Below, in pieces: positions 9,267 to 17,774 of a stretch of 64,000 bases of DNA; position 1 is the first letter of the stretch, and each line of letters opens with the position of its first letter. The DNA is from Chitinophaga sp. Lineage in GTDB: Bacteria; Bacteroidota; Bacteroidia; Chitinophagales; Chitinophagaceae. A program made the translations under genes and the position numbers. The notes below the pieces were generated by a model. The model saw nothing but the letters and a program-made list of their open reading frames with translations. It searched no databases and was not told the origin of the DNA. The DNA is taken from the NCBI RefSeq assembly GCF_019236475.1, contig NZ_JAFAIX010000012.1:1246619-1310618 (forward strand), read 5' to 3'.

Positions 9267-9400
9267 ATATATGCCTGATGTCTGGTAAAAGGGAAAGACA
9301 GGAGAATAATTTAAATTATAGCTATGCTATATAAAACGGCCGTCGTTTCCTGCAAATTGTACAAGCACTCATATAATTTTTACTGCCATTTATTACTTAC

Positions 9401-9447
9401 TATAAACGAAAAAGCCGGTTCATTACGAACCGGCTTTTTCGTTTATA
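9401..9447. terminator. Perfect 21-bp inverted repeat terminator (bidirectional)
   Basis: The 21-base arm 9401-9421 is exactly complementary to 9427-9447 with loop ATTAC. A and T tracts are built into the arms (GAAAAAGCC / GGCTTTTTC), so it can terminate on both strands. It lies 11 bases after the stop of the TonB-dependent receptor. Confidence 0.85.
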
Positions 9448-9458
9448 GCTAACCGTTA

Positions 9459-12400
9459 TTAGTTGAAAATATATCGGATACCAATCTGGCCTTGCCAACG
9501 ACTGATAGTTCCTGTATTGTCTCTCCAGGAATTAGTCAATGGAATTTCATTCTTCGCATCTAAGTACGGGAAGGAGAACGCAGGTGTTGCAGTTGCCTGA
9601 CCACTTGTTGGATCACGGAACTGACCTTCGTACTTCAGGAAGGATGGCTGATTAGCCAGTTTGTAAGTACCCCATCTTTTGTTCAACAAGTTGCCCAAGT
9701 TGATGATATCAAATGTAACACGAATAGTATGTTTAACATTATTCTTACCAGTAAACATAAAGATATCTTGGGTAATATTCAGGTCTGCACGTTTGAACCA
9801 TGGCAGTACCACACCATTACGCTCTGCGTACTGTCCACGGTGACTGCTCAGATAATTATCCTGCTTGATGAAATTATCCAACTGATTCCAAATAACTGTT
9901 TCCGTACGTTTATCAGCATTGGTAGAAGGATTATAAGTTTTGTCTCCATAACCTACTTGTACCAATTTGATATCGCTGGCTTTATTTGGAATATAGATCA
10001 GGTCGTTGTTACCGCCAGATCCGTCGTTGTTGAGGTCGCCGCTATAAGTATAGGAAGTGGTTCCATTAGGCGCTGCTTCGAATATCAAACCAAAGGAGGT
10101 GGCAAAATGCTTCGCCCAAGTAAAACGATAAGTAGCAGTAGCAATTACACGATGAGGCAGATAGAAGTTGGAATATCCCAGATCATTCGCGTTCGGATCT
10201 CCACTCACTGGACGATCGCGCCAGTTACTCTGCGCAATAGTTCCCCCATCATTCACACTGCGTGATTTGCTATAAGTATAAGCTGCACTCACGGTGAAAT
10301 CCTTGATGTTTTTCTGCAACTGTAATGTTGCAAAGTAGCTGTAACCTTTGTTGGTATTACGCATCAGGATAGCGTCGCTGATGTTAGGATTGCTGAGTGA
10401 ATTTTTACCAGGACCGTAAATCTGTGAAGTGGTATAACGGGTTCTATTATCAGGACCATCCAGTGTCATACCAGTTGCAGGCAGATTCACGTTTTGGAAA
10501 TATACGGCGTTGATATCTTTGGAGTAGTTGAATTCCAATGTTCCATCAATTCCGCCTGGCAACCTTCTATCTACTGCCAGCGTGGCTTTCATTACTTGTG
10601 GGTATTTGAAATTCCTATCTATCGCTGCAATGTTATAAGCAGTAGATAACTGTCCAGGTCCTGGACGGTATGCATTTGGATCAGGATTGAATGCATAAGG
10701 AATGGTAGTTGTATTGGTAGCGGTAGCTACGAAAGAACCAAACTGTACACCGTTGTTACCTGCTTGGTTACTTAACCATACTGCTGGTGGAGGACCTGCA
10801 AATAAACCAATACCACCGCGGATTTGCGTCTGGTTATCATGGGTAACATCCCAGTTAAATCCAACACGTGGAGAAAGCAGTGGCGTTGTTTTTGGCCGCT
10901 GGCCTACATCCAGTTTTACACCATCACGGAAGGTTAACGCGGTCAGGGAATCGTTTCTGGTGAAGGTGTTGCCAATAATTGGAACGTCTACACGCAGACC
11001 ATAAGTTAATGTGAAGTATTTGCTCACACTCCATTTATCTTGAACAAACACGCCCAATTCCAAAGAATTAATTTTTGCAAATGGGAAAGAACCATCTGGC
11101 GTACTGGCGTAAGACAGTGCATAACGGGCAGTGGTTAATGCGCCGGTGTTCGCGCTGGCGTAGAAGTCTGTCAGGGTGTTGAAACGATAGTTACCTACAA
11201 AGTTAGGCGCGAAACCATTCACAAATGTTTTGTAATAGTTCTGTGTACCAAAGGTAATTTCGTGCGCACCTTTATACAGATTGAAGATATCAGAGAGTTG
11301 ATATACATCTGTACTCAACTTGTTATTATAAGTAAACGGTTCATAACCGAAAGCGGTATAACTCGCACCTTGGCCATTCAAGATATCCACCAGTGGGAAG
11401 TTGCCACCAGATAAGGAGGATCTGAAATCGCGCATAGCAGAATATCCTACTTGCAATTTGTTGGACATGTTATTGCTAATGCGGGTATTCAACTCTGCAA
11501 TGAAGATGTTGAAGTTATTATTAATCGTATAGCCGCTACCGCTGAAAGGTAAGCCTGTATTGCTTGGCTGACGGTTACCGTTAGGGGCACCACTATTACT
11601 TGCAGGAATATCTCTGAAAGATTTCAGATAATTGTACTTGAAAGTAAGGGTGTTCTTGTCATTGATGTTCCAGTCAATCTTAGCGGTAATCTTATCGCTT
11701 TGTGTACGATAGGGATAGTTCTGGTAATTTCCTGGATCGTAGTGATATTTGTCTATCAGGAATTTCTTCAAAGCATCCAAAGTATCTGCTACCGCTTGTG
11801 ATACGTTACCACCTGCTACCTGGTTAGGTTTGTTAGCTACCAATGGGGAGGCTGGGGCGCTGATGCGTTCCTGTTCCGCGCTCACGAAGAAGAATACTTT
11901 ATTTTTTACGATCGCGCCGCCGAAGTTGAATCCACGCAGGTTATAGTTGAAGTCTGGCTTAGGAACCGTGGCTGTTCCTACTTTCAGCCCTTGTAATCCT
12001 GGTGTCTGAATAAAAGTATATACCGTTCCTTTGAAGGTATTGGTACCACTTTTTGTAATACTATTGATCCCAGCGCCGGAAAATCCTCCCTGACGTACGT
12101 CGTAAGGGGAAACATTGACCTGGATCTGTTCCAACGCTTCCAGACTGATAGGTTGAGAAGCTGTCTGGGAGCCAAGTGTAGGCTGCAAACCAAAGGCGTT
12201 GTTGAAGTTGGCGCCATCTACAGTCATGTTGTTCATTTGGTTGCTTCTTCCTCCAATGTTCAGACCATTCGCAGATGGCGTGAGGCGGGTAAAGTCCTGC
12301 ATAGAACGGCTGATAGTAGGCAGGCGGTCCATTTGCGCACGGGTAATCACTTCCTGGCTACCGGTGCGACTCTTGTTAAACACTTTATTCTGAGCCCCTG

Positions 12401-12776
12401 TCGACTTCACTACCACTTCGTTTAAGGAACTGGTGCTGGCCTTGAGTGTCAGATCAAGTTTGTAATCTTGTCCCAATGAAAGAAAAATGTTCTCTTTCTT
12501 TTCTTCTTTAAATCCTACATACGTTACAGTAACTACATAAGGGCCGCCTACACGAAGGTTAGGCAGGTTAAAACGGCCATCTTTACGGGAAACAGTAACA
12601 TACCTGGAGCCAGTGGGTTGATGTATTGCGATAATACTGGCGCCAGGAACTGGGTCATTACCACTATTGATGATACCGGAGATATCAGCAGTGGTTTCCT
12701 GGGCATAAATAAACGTTGGGATTAGGAGCATGCAACACAGCAGCCCCCAAATTAATCGGGTGATTTTGGGACTCAT
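9459..12776 (-). CDS. TonB-dependent outer-membrane receptor, Oar-like with carboxypeptidase-regulatory N-domain
   Basis: 1105 residues. A signal peptide ends near IYAQ-ETTAD. Residues about 27-115 form a CarboxypepD_reg-like domain (DISGIINSGNDPVPGASI, VTYVGFKEEKKENIFL). A TonB plug follows (MDRLPTISRSMQDFTRLTP, NNMTVDGANFNNAFG), then a long beta-barrel ending in the outer-membrane insertion signal GQIGIRYIFN. It resembles Oar-type receptors and not SusC, and no SusD partner is adjacent. It would import an unknown large or chelated substrate, energised by TonB. It is probably monocistronic, with a perfect-repeat terminator after it and a 101-base region with a 15-base inverted repeat before it. 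Confidence 0.9.
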   Translation of the reverse strand: MSPKITRLIWGLLCCMLLIPTFIYAQETTADISGIINSGNDPVPGASIIAIHQPTGSRYVTVSRKDGRFNLPNLRVGGPYVVTVTYVGFKEEKKENIFLSLGQDYKLDLTLKASTSSLNEVVVKSTGAQNKVFNKSRTGSQEVITRAQMDRLPTISRSMQDFTRLTPSANGLNIGGRSNQMNNMTVDGANFNNAFGLQPTLGSQTASQPISLEALEQIQVNVSPYDVRQGGFSGAGINSITKSGTNTFKGTVYTFIQTPGLQGLKVGTATVPKPDFNYNLRGFNFGGAIVKNKVFFFVSAEQERISAPASPLVANKPNQVAGGNVSQAVADTLDALKKFLIDKYHYDPGNYQNYPYRTQSDKITAKIDWNINDKNTLTFKYNYLKSFRDIPASNSGAPNGNRQPSNTGLPFSGSGYTINNNFNIFIAELNTRISNNMSNKLQVGYSAMRDFRSSLSGGNFPLVDILNGQGASYTAFGYEPFTYNNKLSTDVYQLSDIFNLYKGAHEITFGTQNYYKTFVNGFAPNFVGNYRFNTLTDFYASANTGALTTARYALSYASTPDGSFPFAKINSLELGVFVQDKWSVSKYFTLTYGLRVDVPIIGNTFTRNDSLTALTFRDGVKLDVGQRPKTTPLLSPRVGFNWDVTHDNQTQIRGGIGLFAGPPPAVWLSNQAGNNGVQFGSFVATATNTTTIPYAFNPDPNAYRPGPGQLSTAYNIAAIDRNFKYPQVMKATLAVDRRLPGGIDGTLEFNYSKDINAVYFQNVNLPATGMTLDGPDNRTRYTTSQIYGPGKNSLSNPNISDAILMRNTNKGYSYFATLQLQKNIKDFTVSAAYTYSKSRSVNDGGTIAQSNWRDRPVSGDPNANDLGYSNFYLPHRVIATATYRFTWAKHFATSFGLIFEAAPNGTTSYTYSGDLNNDGSGGNNDLIYIPNKASDIKLVQVGYGDKTYNPSTNADKRTETVIWNQLDNFIKQDNYLSSHRGQYAERNGVVLPWFKRADLNITQDIFMFTGKNNVKHTIRVTFDIINLGNLLNKRWGTYKLANQPSFLKYEGQFRDPTSGQATATPAFSFPYLDAKNEIPLTNSWRDNTGTISRWQGQIGIRYIFN

Positions 12777-12781
12777 TAAGT

Positions 12782-12882
12782 TCAGATTTTGGTAAAGGTC
12801 GAAACCGTATGTTAAGGATTAAATATAAATAAATTATGAAATCATTAACATTTCCTATATGAAACAGTTTACCAAAATCTGA
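12782..12882. repeat. 15-bp inverted repeat flanking the murF / receptor spacer
   Basis: TCAGATTTTGGTAAA (12782-12796) and TTTACCAAAATCTGA (12868-12882) are exact reverse complements separated by 71 AT-rich bases. One arm lies just before the receptor start, the other just after the murF stop, so the repeat frames the whole spacer. It could be a long-stem leader of the receptor mRNA or two operator half-sites. Confidence 0.6.
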
Positions 12883-12888
12883 GCATAA

Positions 12889-14172
12889 TTAGATAACTCG
12901 TTCCATACCAGTGCTTCTGGAGCCTTTAATTAAGATATAAGTATTTGTAAATTGCTGAGATGCCAGCCATTTTTTTGCTTCCAGGGCATCTGGAAGGAAG
13001 ATATAAGGGTGGTCAATTTTTGCAAAATCTCCTCCCACCAGTACCACTGCATCCCAATGATGCTTGAGTAGGTTATCGGCCAAGATCTGGTGTTCTTTAA
13101 CACTATCCTCGCCCAATTCCATCATAGCGCCCAGCAGTAGTACCTTCTTAGGTGCTTGCAATCCGGCGAAGTTATCCAAAGCCGCTTTCATGCTGGAAGG
13201 GTTGGCATTATATGCATCCATGATAATGGTATTGCTACCCTGTTCTATAACCTGAGAGCGGTTATTGGAAGGTACATATGCAGCGATGGCAGGCGCAATC
13301 TTTTCGGATGGCACTTTAAAATGACTGGCAACCGTAACAGCGGCCATTACATTCGGGAAGTTGTAAGCGCCTACCAGGTTAGTCTGAATATTACCTACAT
13401 GGCTGTCACCGGTGATGGCTACTTCCAGGAAAGCTTTGTCTGCCACCGGATGACCGGTATAATCTGCTTCTTTTTGGCCATAGGTAACGATATGTGGGAT
13501 GCCTTTACTCATTTCTACCAGGTAATCATAATCGTTACAAACGAATACGGTGCCGTTGTGAGCGCGCAGGTAGTCGTACAGTTCGCCCTTGGCTTTTTTG
13601 ACACCTTCTTCTCCGCCAAAGCCTTCCAGATGCGCTTTACCGATATTGGTAATAATGCCATGGGTAGGTAAGGCTATCGTGCAATAGCTGGCTATTTCGT
13701 GCTGATGGTTAGCGCCCATTTCAATCACCGCGATTTCCACATCTTCTTTTATGCTAAGAATGGTAAGTGGTACACCGATATGATTATTGAGATTACCTAC
13801 CGTTGCGTAGGTTTTATAGTTGGAAGAAAGTGCAGCATTGACCAATTCTTTCGTAGTGGTTTTACCGTTAGTACCGGTAATGGCAATAAACGGAATGCCT
13901 AATTGCTTACGATGATGCAGCGCCAGTTGCTGTAATACTACCAGGGCATCGCCTACCAGCATCATTTTTTCTGGTTGAGTATAATACTTTTCCTCATCTA
14001 CTACCGCGAAGGCAGCGCCTTGTTCCAGGGCCTTTTCAGCGAATTCGTTGCCATTGAAGTTGGCGCCTTTCAGGGCAATGAAAAGATCTCCTTGTTTTAG
14101 TTTACGGGTATCTGTCTGAATGGATGGATACTGCTTGTATATTTGGTAGAGTTGTTCGATATTCACAGTCAA
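12889..14172 (-). CDS. murF: UDP-N-acetylmuramoyl-tripeptide--D-alanyl-D-alanine ligase
   Basis: 427 residues, the usual MurF size. Domains in order: N-terminal substrate domain (QTDTRKLKQGDLFIALKGANFNG), central ATPase with P-loop TGTNGKTT at 99-106, VIEMGANHQHEI, TNIGKAHLEGFGG, and C-domain with MDAYNANPSSMKAAL. All catalytic motifs are canonical, so this is the main MurF that adds D-Ala-D-Ala to the muropeptide. The start is uncertain: TTG at 14172 or GTG at 14166. It stands alone, far from any dcw cluster. A second Mur ligase half with less canonical motifs lies at 1232-3742. Confidence 0.93.
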   Translation of the reverse strand: MTVNIEQLYQIYKQYPSIQTDTRKLKQGDLFIALKGANFNGNEFAEKALEQGAAFAVVDEEKYYTQPEKMMLVGDALVVLQQLALHHRKQLGIPFIAITGTNGKTTTKELVNAALSSNYKTYATVGNLNNHIGVPLTILSIKEDVEIAVIEMGANHQHEIASYCTIALPTHGIITNIGKAHLEGFGGEEGVKKAKGELYDYLRAHNGTVFVCNDYDYLVEMSKGIPHIVTYGQKEADYTGHPVADKAFLEVAITGDSHVGNIQTNLVGAYNFPNVMAAVTVASHFKVPSEKIAPAIAAYVPSNNRSQVIEQGSNTIIMDAYNANPSSMKAALDNFAGLQAPKKVLLLGAMMELGEDSVKEHQILADNLLKHHWDAVVLVGGDFAKIDHPYIFLPDALEAKKWLASQQFTNTYILIKGSRSTGMERVI

Positions 14173-14260
14173 TGGTATTTCCTACAAAAATAAGCGGTAA
14201 AAGATATGCGCTGAATTTTTTTTAGGGTTGATAAATTGTAGACGTTTATCAGTGGAAACG

Positions 14261-14397
14261 CCTATACCTTTGTGTATAGGGTGGATTTGGGTGTAGGGAG
14301 ACACGATTACCTCCGTATCGCAGTCCGCCCTTTGTTTCGGGAATGAACATCGAACCCGACCTGCTGAAGGGTCTGGAAAATTAAAATATCGGTTGTT
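14261..14397 (+). promoter_or_regulatory. Structured leader with promoter box before the YceI-like gene
   Basis: TACCTTTG (14265-14272) fits the -7 consensus. The following 125 bases can form several hairpins: CCTATAC/GTATAGG around the box itself, GGGTGGA with TCCGCCC, TCGGG with CCCGA, and GACC with GGTC. It contains one copy of the dispersed GGGAGACACG motif (14296-14305). No open frame crosses it. It may be a cis-regulatory leader or a small RNA; I recognise no known riboswitch. Confidence 0.4.
14296..14305 (+). repeat. Dispersed motif GGGAGACACG, copy 1
   Basis: Shares the 12-mer TAGGGAGACACG with the copy at 30742. It lies in the untranslated leader of the YceI-like gene. Confidence 0.5.
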
Positions 14398-14946
14398 ATG
14401 AAATACGTTTTCCTGCTGGCCCTGGGCCTGTTATTGAGAATGCAAGGATTTGCTCAGGATGTTGTTACCGCCAAGAGAGCAACGATCTCATTTTTCTCAT
14501 CGGCCCCGCTGGAAGATATTTCGGCCCGTACTGATAAAGCCGTGTCTGCCATAAATACTAAAACCAGGGCTATCTACTTCAAAGTACCAATCAATACCTT
14601 TGAGTTTGAGCAAGATTTGATGCAACAGCATTTTAATTCCTCCTACATGGAAAGCAACAAATATCCCAATGCTGAATTCAAAGGAAATATCGTCGATAAT
14701 GTAGACCTCACAAAAGATGGTACCTATCAAGTAACTGTAGCGGGTACACTAAATATCCATGGTGTGGATAAAACCTATCAGGAAAAAGGGACCATTACCG
14801 TGCAGGGAGGTACGTTAAAAGCGCACGCCAAATTTCTCGTCAAACTGGTAGACCATAAAATTAAAGTTCCCACCATCGTGATGAAGCATATTGCCGAACA
14901 GGTGGAGGTTACCGTAGATGGTAACTACACCGGACAGGGGAAATAG
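14398..14946 (+). CDS. YceI-like family periplasmic protein
   Basis: 182 residues. A signal peptide (MKYVFLLALGLLLRMQGFAQ) is followed by a YceI-like lipocalin-type barrel: TISFFSSAPLEDISART, VPINTFEFEQDLMQQHF, MESNKYPNAEFKG, VAGTLNIHGVDKT. These are hallmarks of Bacteroidetes YceI proteins, which bind isoprenoid-type lipids in other bacteria. The function here is unknown. The 3' gene 15052 is 105 bases downstream on the same strand, so they may or may not share a transcript. It has an unusually structured leader. Confidence 0.85.
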   Translation: MKYVFLLALGLLLRMQGFAQDVVTAKRATISFFSSAPLEDISARTDKAVSAINTKTRAIYFKVPINTFEFEQDLMQQHFNSSYMESNKYPNAEFKGNIVDNVDLTKDGTYQVTVAGTLNIHGVDKTYQEKGTITVQGGTLKAHAKFLVKLVDHKIKVPTIVMKHIAEQVEVTVDGNYTGQGK

Positions 14947-15051
14947 CCCAAAATCCTGCGTTTTTTGTTAAAAATACTAATTCTGCTCCTGCTTTCATCA
15001 TCGGTTAGGATGCAATATTTCGTGTAGATTTACGTCAGGAAGAAAGCAAAC

Positions 15052-15378
15052 GTGGAAAAAATTAGATGTAGAATCAAAGAGAGGTCGTGGTTGGCAAAAA
15101 TTGCCGCCAGACGTATGAAATCGCCAGCGCTGGCCATGGTGATAGGCAGTACCATTCACTTACACGGCGCCTCGCGGGGGCAATTCCTTTCAGATATAGA
15201 ATGGGTCCGTCATGAGGCCTGTCACGTCTTGCAATACAGGGAATATGGAATTTTCCGATTCCTGTATCTCTATATACGTGAATACTTACGGAACGGTTAT
15301 GTGGATAACTCTTTCGAAGTGGCCGCCAGGGCGGCAGAGATAGATCAACACCTGCTCGATAACTTCGAAATTCACTAA
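15052..15378 (+). CDS. Small HExxH-type protein (DUF4157-like)
   Basis: 108 residues, start GTG at 15052 preceded by AGGAAGAAAG, one of few plausible Shine-Dalgarno sites in the window. The motif VRHEACHVLQYREYG is an HExxH zinc signature as in DUF4157 proteins. There is no signal peptide. A Glu in FEVAARAAEID could be a third ligand, as in gluzincin-like proteins (inference). It is too short to be a full protease, and a binding or toxin-associated role cannot be judged. An internal ATG (residue 22) would remove the basic N-terminus RCRIKERSWLAK. Confidence 0.7.
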   Translation: MEKIRCRIKERSWLAKIAARRMKSPALAMVIGSTIHLHGASRGQFLSDIEWVRHEACHVLQYREYGIFRFLYLYIREYLRNGYVDNSFEVAARAAEIDQHLLDNFEIH

Positions 15379-15441
15379 AAAATCGTTAAAGCAAGGAATC
15401 GGCGCGTATTTTTCCTTATTTTTACGTTAAAGGTTGTTATT

Positions 15442-15828
15442 ATGGTAAAGAAGGTAACAGAGGGCATCACCATCAGCGTGGAAACATTTTACCAGCCGGA
15501 TTACTCCAATCCGATTGGCAGCGAATTTATGTTTGCCTACCGCATTACTATCGAAAACAACAATACTTTCCCTATAAAGCTGCTCCGTCGTCATTGGTAC
15601 ATTATTGATTCCAACGGCAACCACCGCGAAGTGGAAGGCGAAGGTGTAGTAGGTGTGCAGCCATTACTGGCTCCGGGTGAAACTTATCAGTATGTCTCGG
15701 GATCGAATCTCCGTACTGAAATAGGAAAGATGTATGGTACTTACCAGATGGAAAATCAACTGGATAAGAAGCTTTTCGAAGTGAAAATACCGGAGTTTCA
15801 AATGATTGTGCCTTTTAAACTGAACTAA
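15442..15828 (+). CDS. apaG: ApaG family protein (DUF525)
   Basis: 128 residues, one fibronectin-III-like beta sandwich. Signatures: GITISVETFYQPDYS, FAYRITIENNNTFPIKLLRRHWYI, VVGVQPLLAPGETYQYVSGSNL and MYGTYQME. ApaG was named for effects on Co2+/Mg2+ and Ap4A in enterobacteria; its biochemical role is unsettled. It is a well conserved single-domain gene here, closed by a strong terminator. Confidence 0.92.
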   Translation: MVKKVTEGITISVETFYQPDYSNPIGSEFMFAYRITIENNNTFPIKLLRRHWYIIDSNGNHREVEGEGVVGVQPLLAPGETYQYVSGSNLRTEIGKMYGTYQMENQLDKKLFEVKIPEFQMIVPFKLN

Positions 15829-15842
15829 CTCAATCAGTATAT

Positions 15843-15883
15843 CAAAAGGCTTTCAGCCGCTTCTCGCGGTTGAAAGCCTTTTG
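15843..15883 (+). terminator. Terminator after apaG
   Basis: CAAAAGGCTTTCA and CCGC (15843-15860) pair with GCGG and TGAAAGCCTTTTG (15866-15883) around loop TTCTC, with one internal G-T pair. Confidence 0.85.
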
Positions 15884-15900
15884 TTTGAAGACATAAAAAA

Positions 15901-15928
15901 GCCTCCGGCCTAGTTATCTGCCGAAGGC
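15901..15928 (-). terminator. Terminator after gldB
   Basis: GCCTCCGGC (15901-15909) and GCCGAAGGC (15920-15928) form a hairpin with one mismatch. On the minus strand it is followed by TTTTTT. It lies 32 bases after the gldB stop. Confidence 0.7.
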
Positions 15929-15959
15929 TAAAAAATTATTTCCGCCGCTGGTGGTATGA

Positions 15960-16997
15960 TTATTTCGGTCTGTACTTCGAATCTTTAAATATCTCCATTA
16001 CATCCTTCTTCTCCATCAATTGCTGCAATGTCAGCTCCGGATGCTTATCCATATATTTCTTTACAATCTGCCAGCCCACAAAATTTCCGATCTTACCAGG
16101 TGATCCTTCCGGCATCCCTTGTGTAGCAGGGCCGTCGCCCATGAAATGGCTAGCCTCTTGCCAGTCGGTATTATACAACAGGTTGTTTTGAATGAAAAAC
16201 TGCCAGATCATCTGCTCATTATCATAGCACCAGCGCAGTTGATCTCCGGTATATCCCAGTTTGATGCTATCCGCAGTTAGCGGCAGCACCTTATCCAGGA
16301 AATACTGTTGGCGGCCGGCATCCACCATCTGACTGATCAAATTGCCGCCATCACGAGGAGTAGGATACATTTGGTTATGTATCACCTGCATAGCATTGGT
16401 GGTGATATATTCCGGGGTAAAGCGGCGAATCATGTAATTGGGAATGTCCTCGATCATGTGGTAAGGAGGGAAATCCTCGCCCATGTACATGTCCAGCCCA
16501 ATACCCAGCAGGGAATCCACCGTCACGGCGCCATAGTTGGCAACGCCACTGATGAAAGTAACCACCTTGGGGGCTCGGAAATACGGGATGTAGTACTTGG
16601 TATATTTAAAGGCTTGCTCCAGGTCTTTTTTCACGGTGGATAAGTCGCCAAACTTCTGTTGGACGGCACTTTCCAGTTGACGGAAGTCCTTCGTGGTCAG
16701 AAACAGGTGCAATTGTTGCTGAATAGCAGCACTGCTATCGGAATAGGCACCAAGGTTCATAATATCGGTCATGTACACGGGCAGAAACATCGGATAGGCC
16801 GCGTGCAGCCGTGTCAGCCCTGGCTGGATATTATTGGTGTCTATCGTAAATAGCGCAGAGTCGAACCGCTCCGCACTAACGTGAACGGATATATTACTTA
16901 CATCCGGCGGCTTCGGCGCGGATTTACAGGCGGCAAGAGCTAAAAATGCCAACAATAGCCAACTGTACCGGGAATTATTATTAGTGTAACTTTGCAT
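15960..16997 (-). CDS. gldB: Gliding-motility lipoprotein GldB
   Basis: 345 residues with a lipoprotein signal LAFLALAAC-KSAP (lipidated Cys about residue 24). The body matches GldB: VSAERFDSALFTID near the N-terminus, YPMFLPVYMTDIMN, IDMYMGEDFPPY-like motif (LDMYMGEDFPPYHM) and PGKIGNFVGWQIVKKYM at the C-terminus. GldB is an outer or periplasmic lipoprotein essential for gliding in Flavobacterium. The neighbour nadE is also close to gldB in other Bacteroidetes, to my knowledge. gldC is not visible here. It is divergent from the barrel gene at 17069. Confidence 0.9.
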   Translation of the reverse strand: MQSYTNNNSRYSWLLLAFLALAACKSAPKPPDVSNISVHVSAERFDSALFTIDTNNIQPGLTRLHAAYPMFLPVYMTDIMNLGAYSDSSAAIQQQLHLFLTTKDFRQLESAVQQKFGDLSTVKKDLEQAFKYTKYYIPYFRAPKVVTFISGVANYGAVTVDSLLGIGLDMYMGEDFPPYHMIEDIPNYMIRRFTPEYITTNAMQVIHNQMYPTPRDGGNLISQMVDAGRQQYFLDKVLPLTADSIKLGYTGDQLRWCYDNEQMIWQFFIQNNLLYNTDWQEASHFMGDGPATQGMPEGSPGKIGNFVGWQIVKKYMDKHPELTLQQLMEKKDVMEIFKDSKYRPK

Positions 16998-17068
16998 CGT
17001 TCTTAAAAACTGAATAAAGGGTAAATTTATTATATACCTTGTATTTAAAAAAAGACAATATCCTTAAT

Positions 17069-17755
17069 ATGAAGCGGATTTTTATTTTAATGCTGGCGTT
17101 AGGTGGAATGAAAGGCGCAATGGCACAAAGCAACTATGGAACCTTTAACAAGAAAGTACGATTGGGTTTTAACCTGGACCCAATGATTTCAACCATGAAC
17201 CCACAACAATCAGGCGTAAACCGGACCAGTTCAAAAATGGGCCTGGGATTCGGTCTGATGGCGGATTTTAAACTGGGACAATCCAATAACTACTCCCTCG
17301 CATCGGGATTCAATGTAGTATTGGGCGGTAGCAAACTGAAATATGATGCCGGTTATGGACTGAGCGATTATAAACAAATCCCAACGGAATATAATTTCAA
17401 ACTGACTCATATCCAGGTGCCAATTGCCCTGAAACTGAAAACTAACGAAATTGATAATGGAATGGCCTTCTGGGGACAGTTTGGTACTTATGTAGCCTTC
17501 CCTGTTAGCGCGAAGGCGAGTGCCACTAACATGACGCAGACCGTTGACAAGATCAATATTTTATCAGATGTAAACCGAATTAACATCGGTATGTTAATAG
17601 GTGCCGGGGTAGATTATAACCTGGGCGAGTCGCTCACCGGTACCGTTGGTCTTTTGTACCAAAATGGCTTTATCGATGTTACTCGTAATGCGAAATGGAA
17701 TGATGGCAGAGTGAATATCAATAGCTTTGCACTCCGACTCGGAGTTTATTTCTAA
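17069..17755 (+). CDS. Outer-membrane beta-barrel protein (porin/PorT-like family)
   Basis: About 228 residues from the ATG at 17069 (MKRIFILMLALGGMKGAMAQ, a signal peptide). The mature part has alternating beta strands (GLGFGLMADFKLG, FNVVLGGSKLKYD, HIQVPIALKLKT, IGMLIGAGVDYNLG) and ends in a terminal strand with aromatic residue (FALRLGVYF), as expected for an outer-membrane barrel. The upstream TTG codons are unlikely starts. PorT is part of the type IX secretion system in gliding Bacteroidetes; this protein has the same general fold, but I cannot assign it to PorT itself. It ends just before nadE (19-base gap). Confidence 0.75.
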   Translation: MKRIFILMLALGGMKGAMAQSNYGTFNKKVRLGFNLDPMISTMNPQQSGVNRTSSKMGLGFGLMADFKLGQSNNYSLASGFNVVLGGSKLKYDAGYGLSDYKQIPTEYNFKLTHIQVPIALKLKTNEIDNGMAFWGQFGTYVAFPVSAKASATNMTQTVDKINILSDVNRINIGMLIGAGVDYNLGESLTGTVGLLYQNGFIDVTRNAKWNDGRVNINSFALRLGVYF

Positions 17756-17774
17756 GCACAATAACTTTGAAATT

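Larger units (their letters stand above)
8929..9458. other. AT-rich 530-base spacer between mce and the TonB receptor
   Basis: Very AT-rich up to about 9160 with long A and T runs and no convincing coding frame. From 9163 composition changes and there is a candidate small RNA with a hairpin and T-run (listed separately). From 9267 to 9400 I see nothing that I can name. It ends with a perfect 21-base-pair inverted repeat that terminates the receptor gene. Confidence 0.6.

Noticed and set aside
9459..12776. SusC-like receptor with a polysaccharide-utilisation locus
   Set aside because: No SusD gene, glycoside hydrolase or matching regulator is present, and the protein looks like the Oar type.
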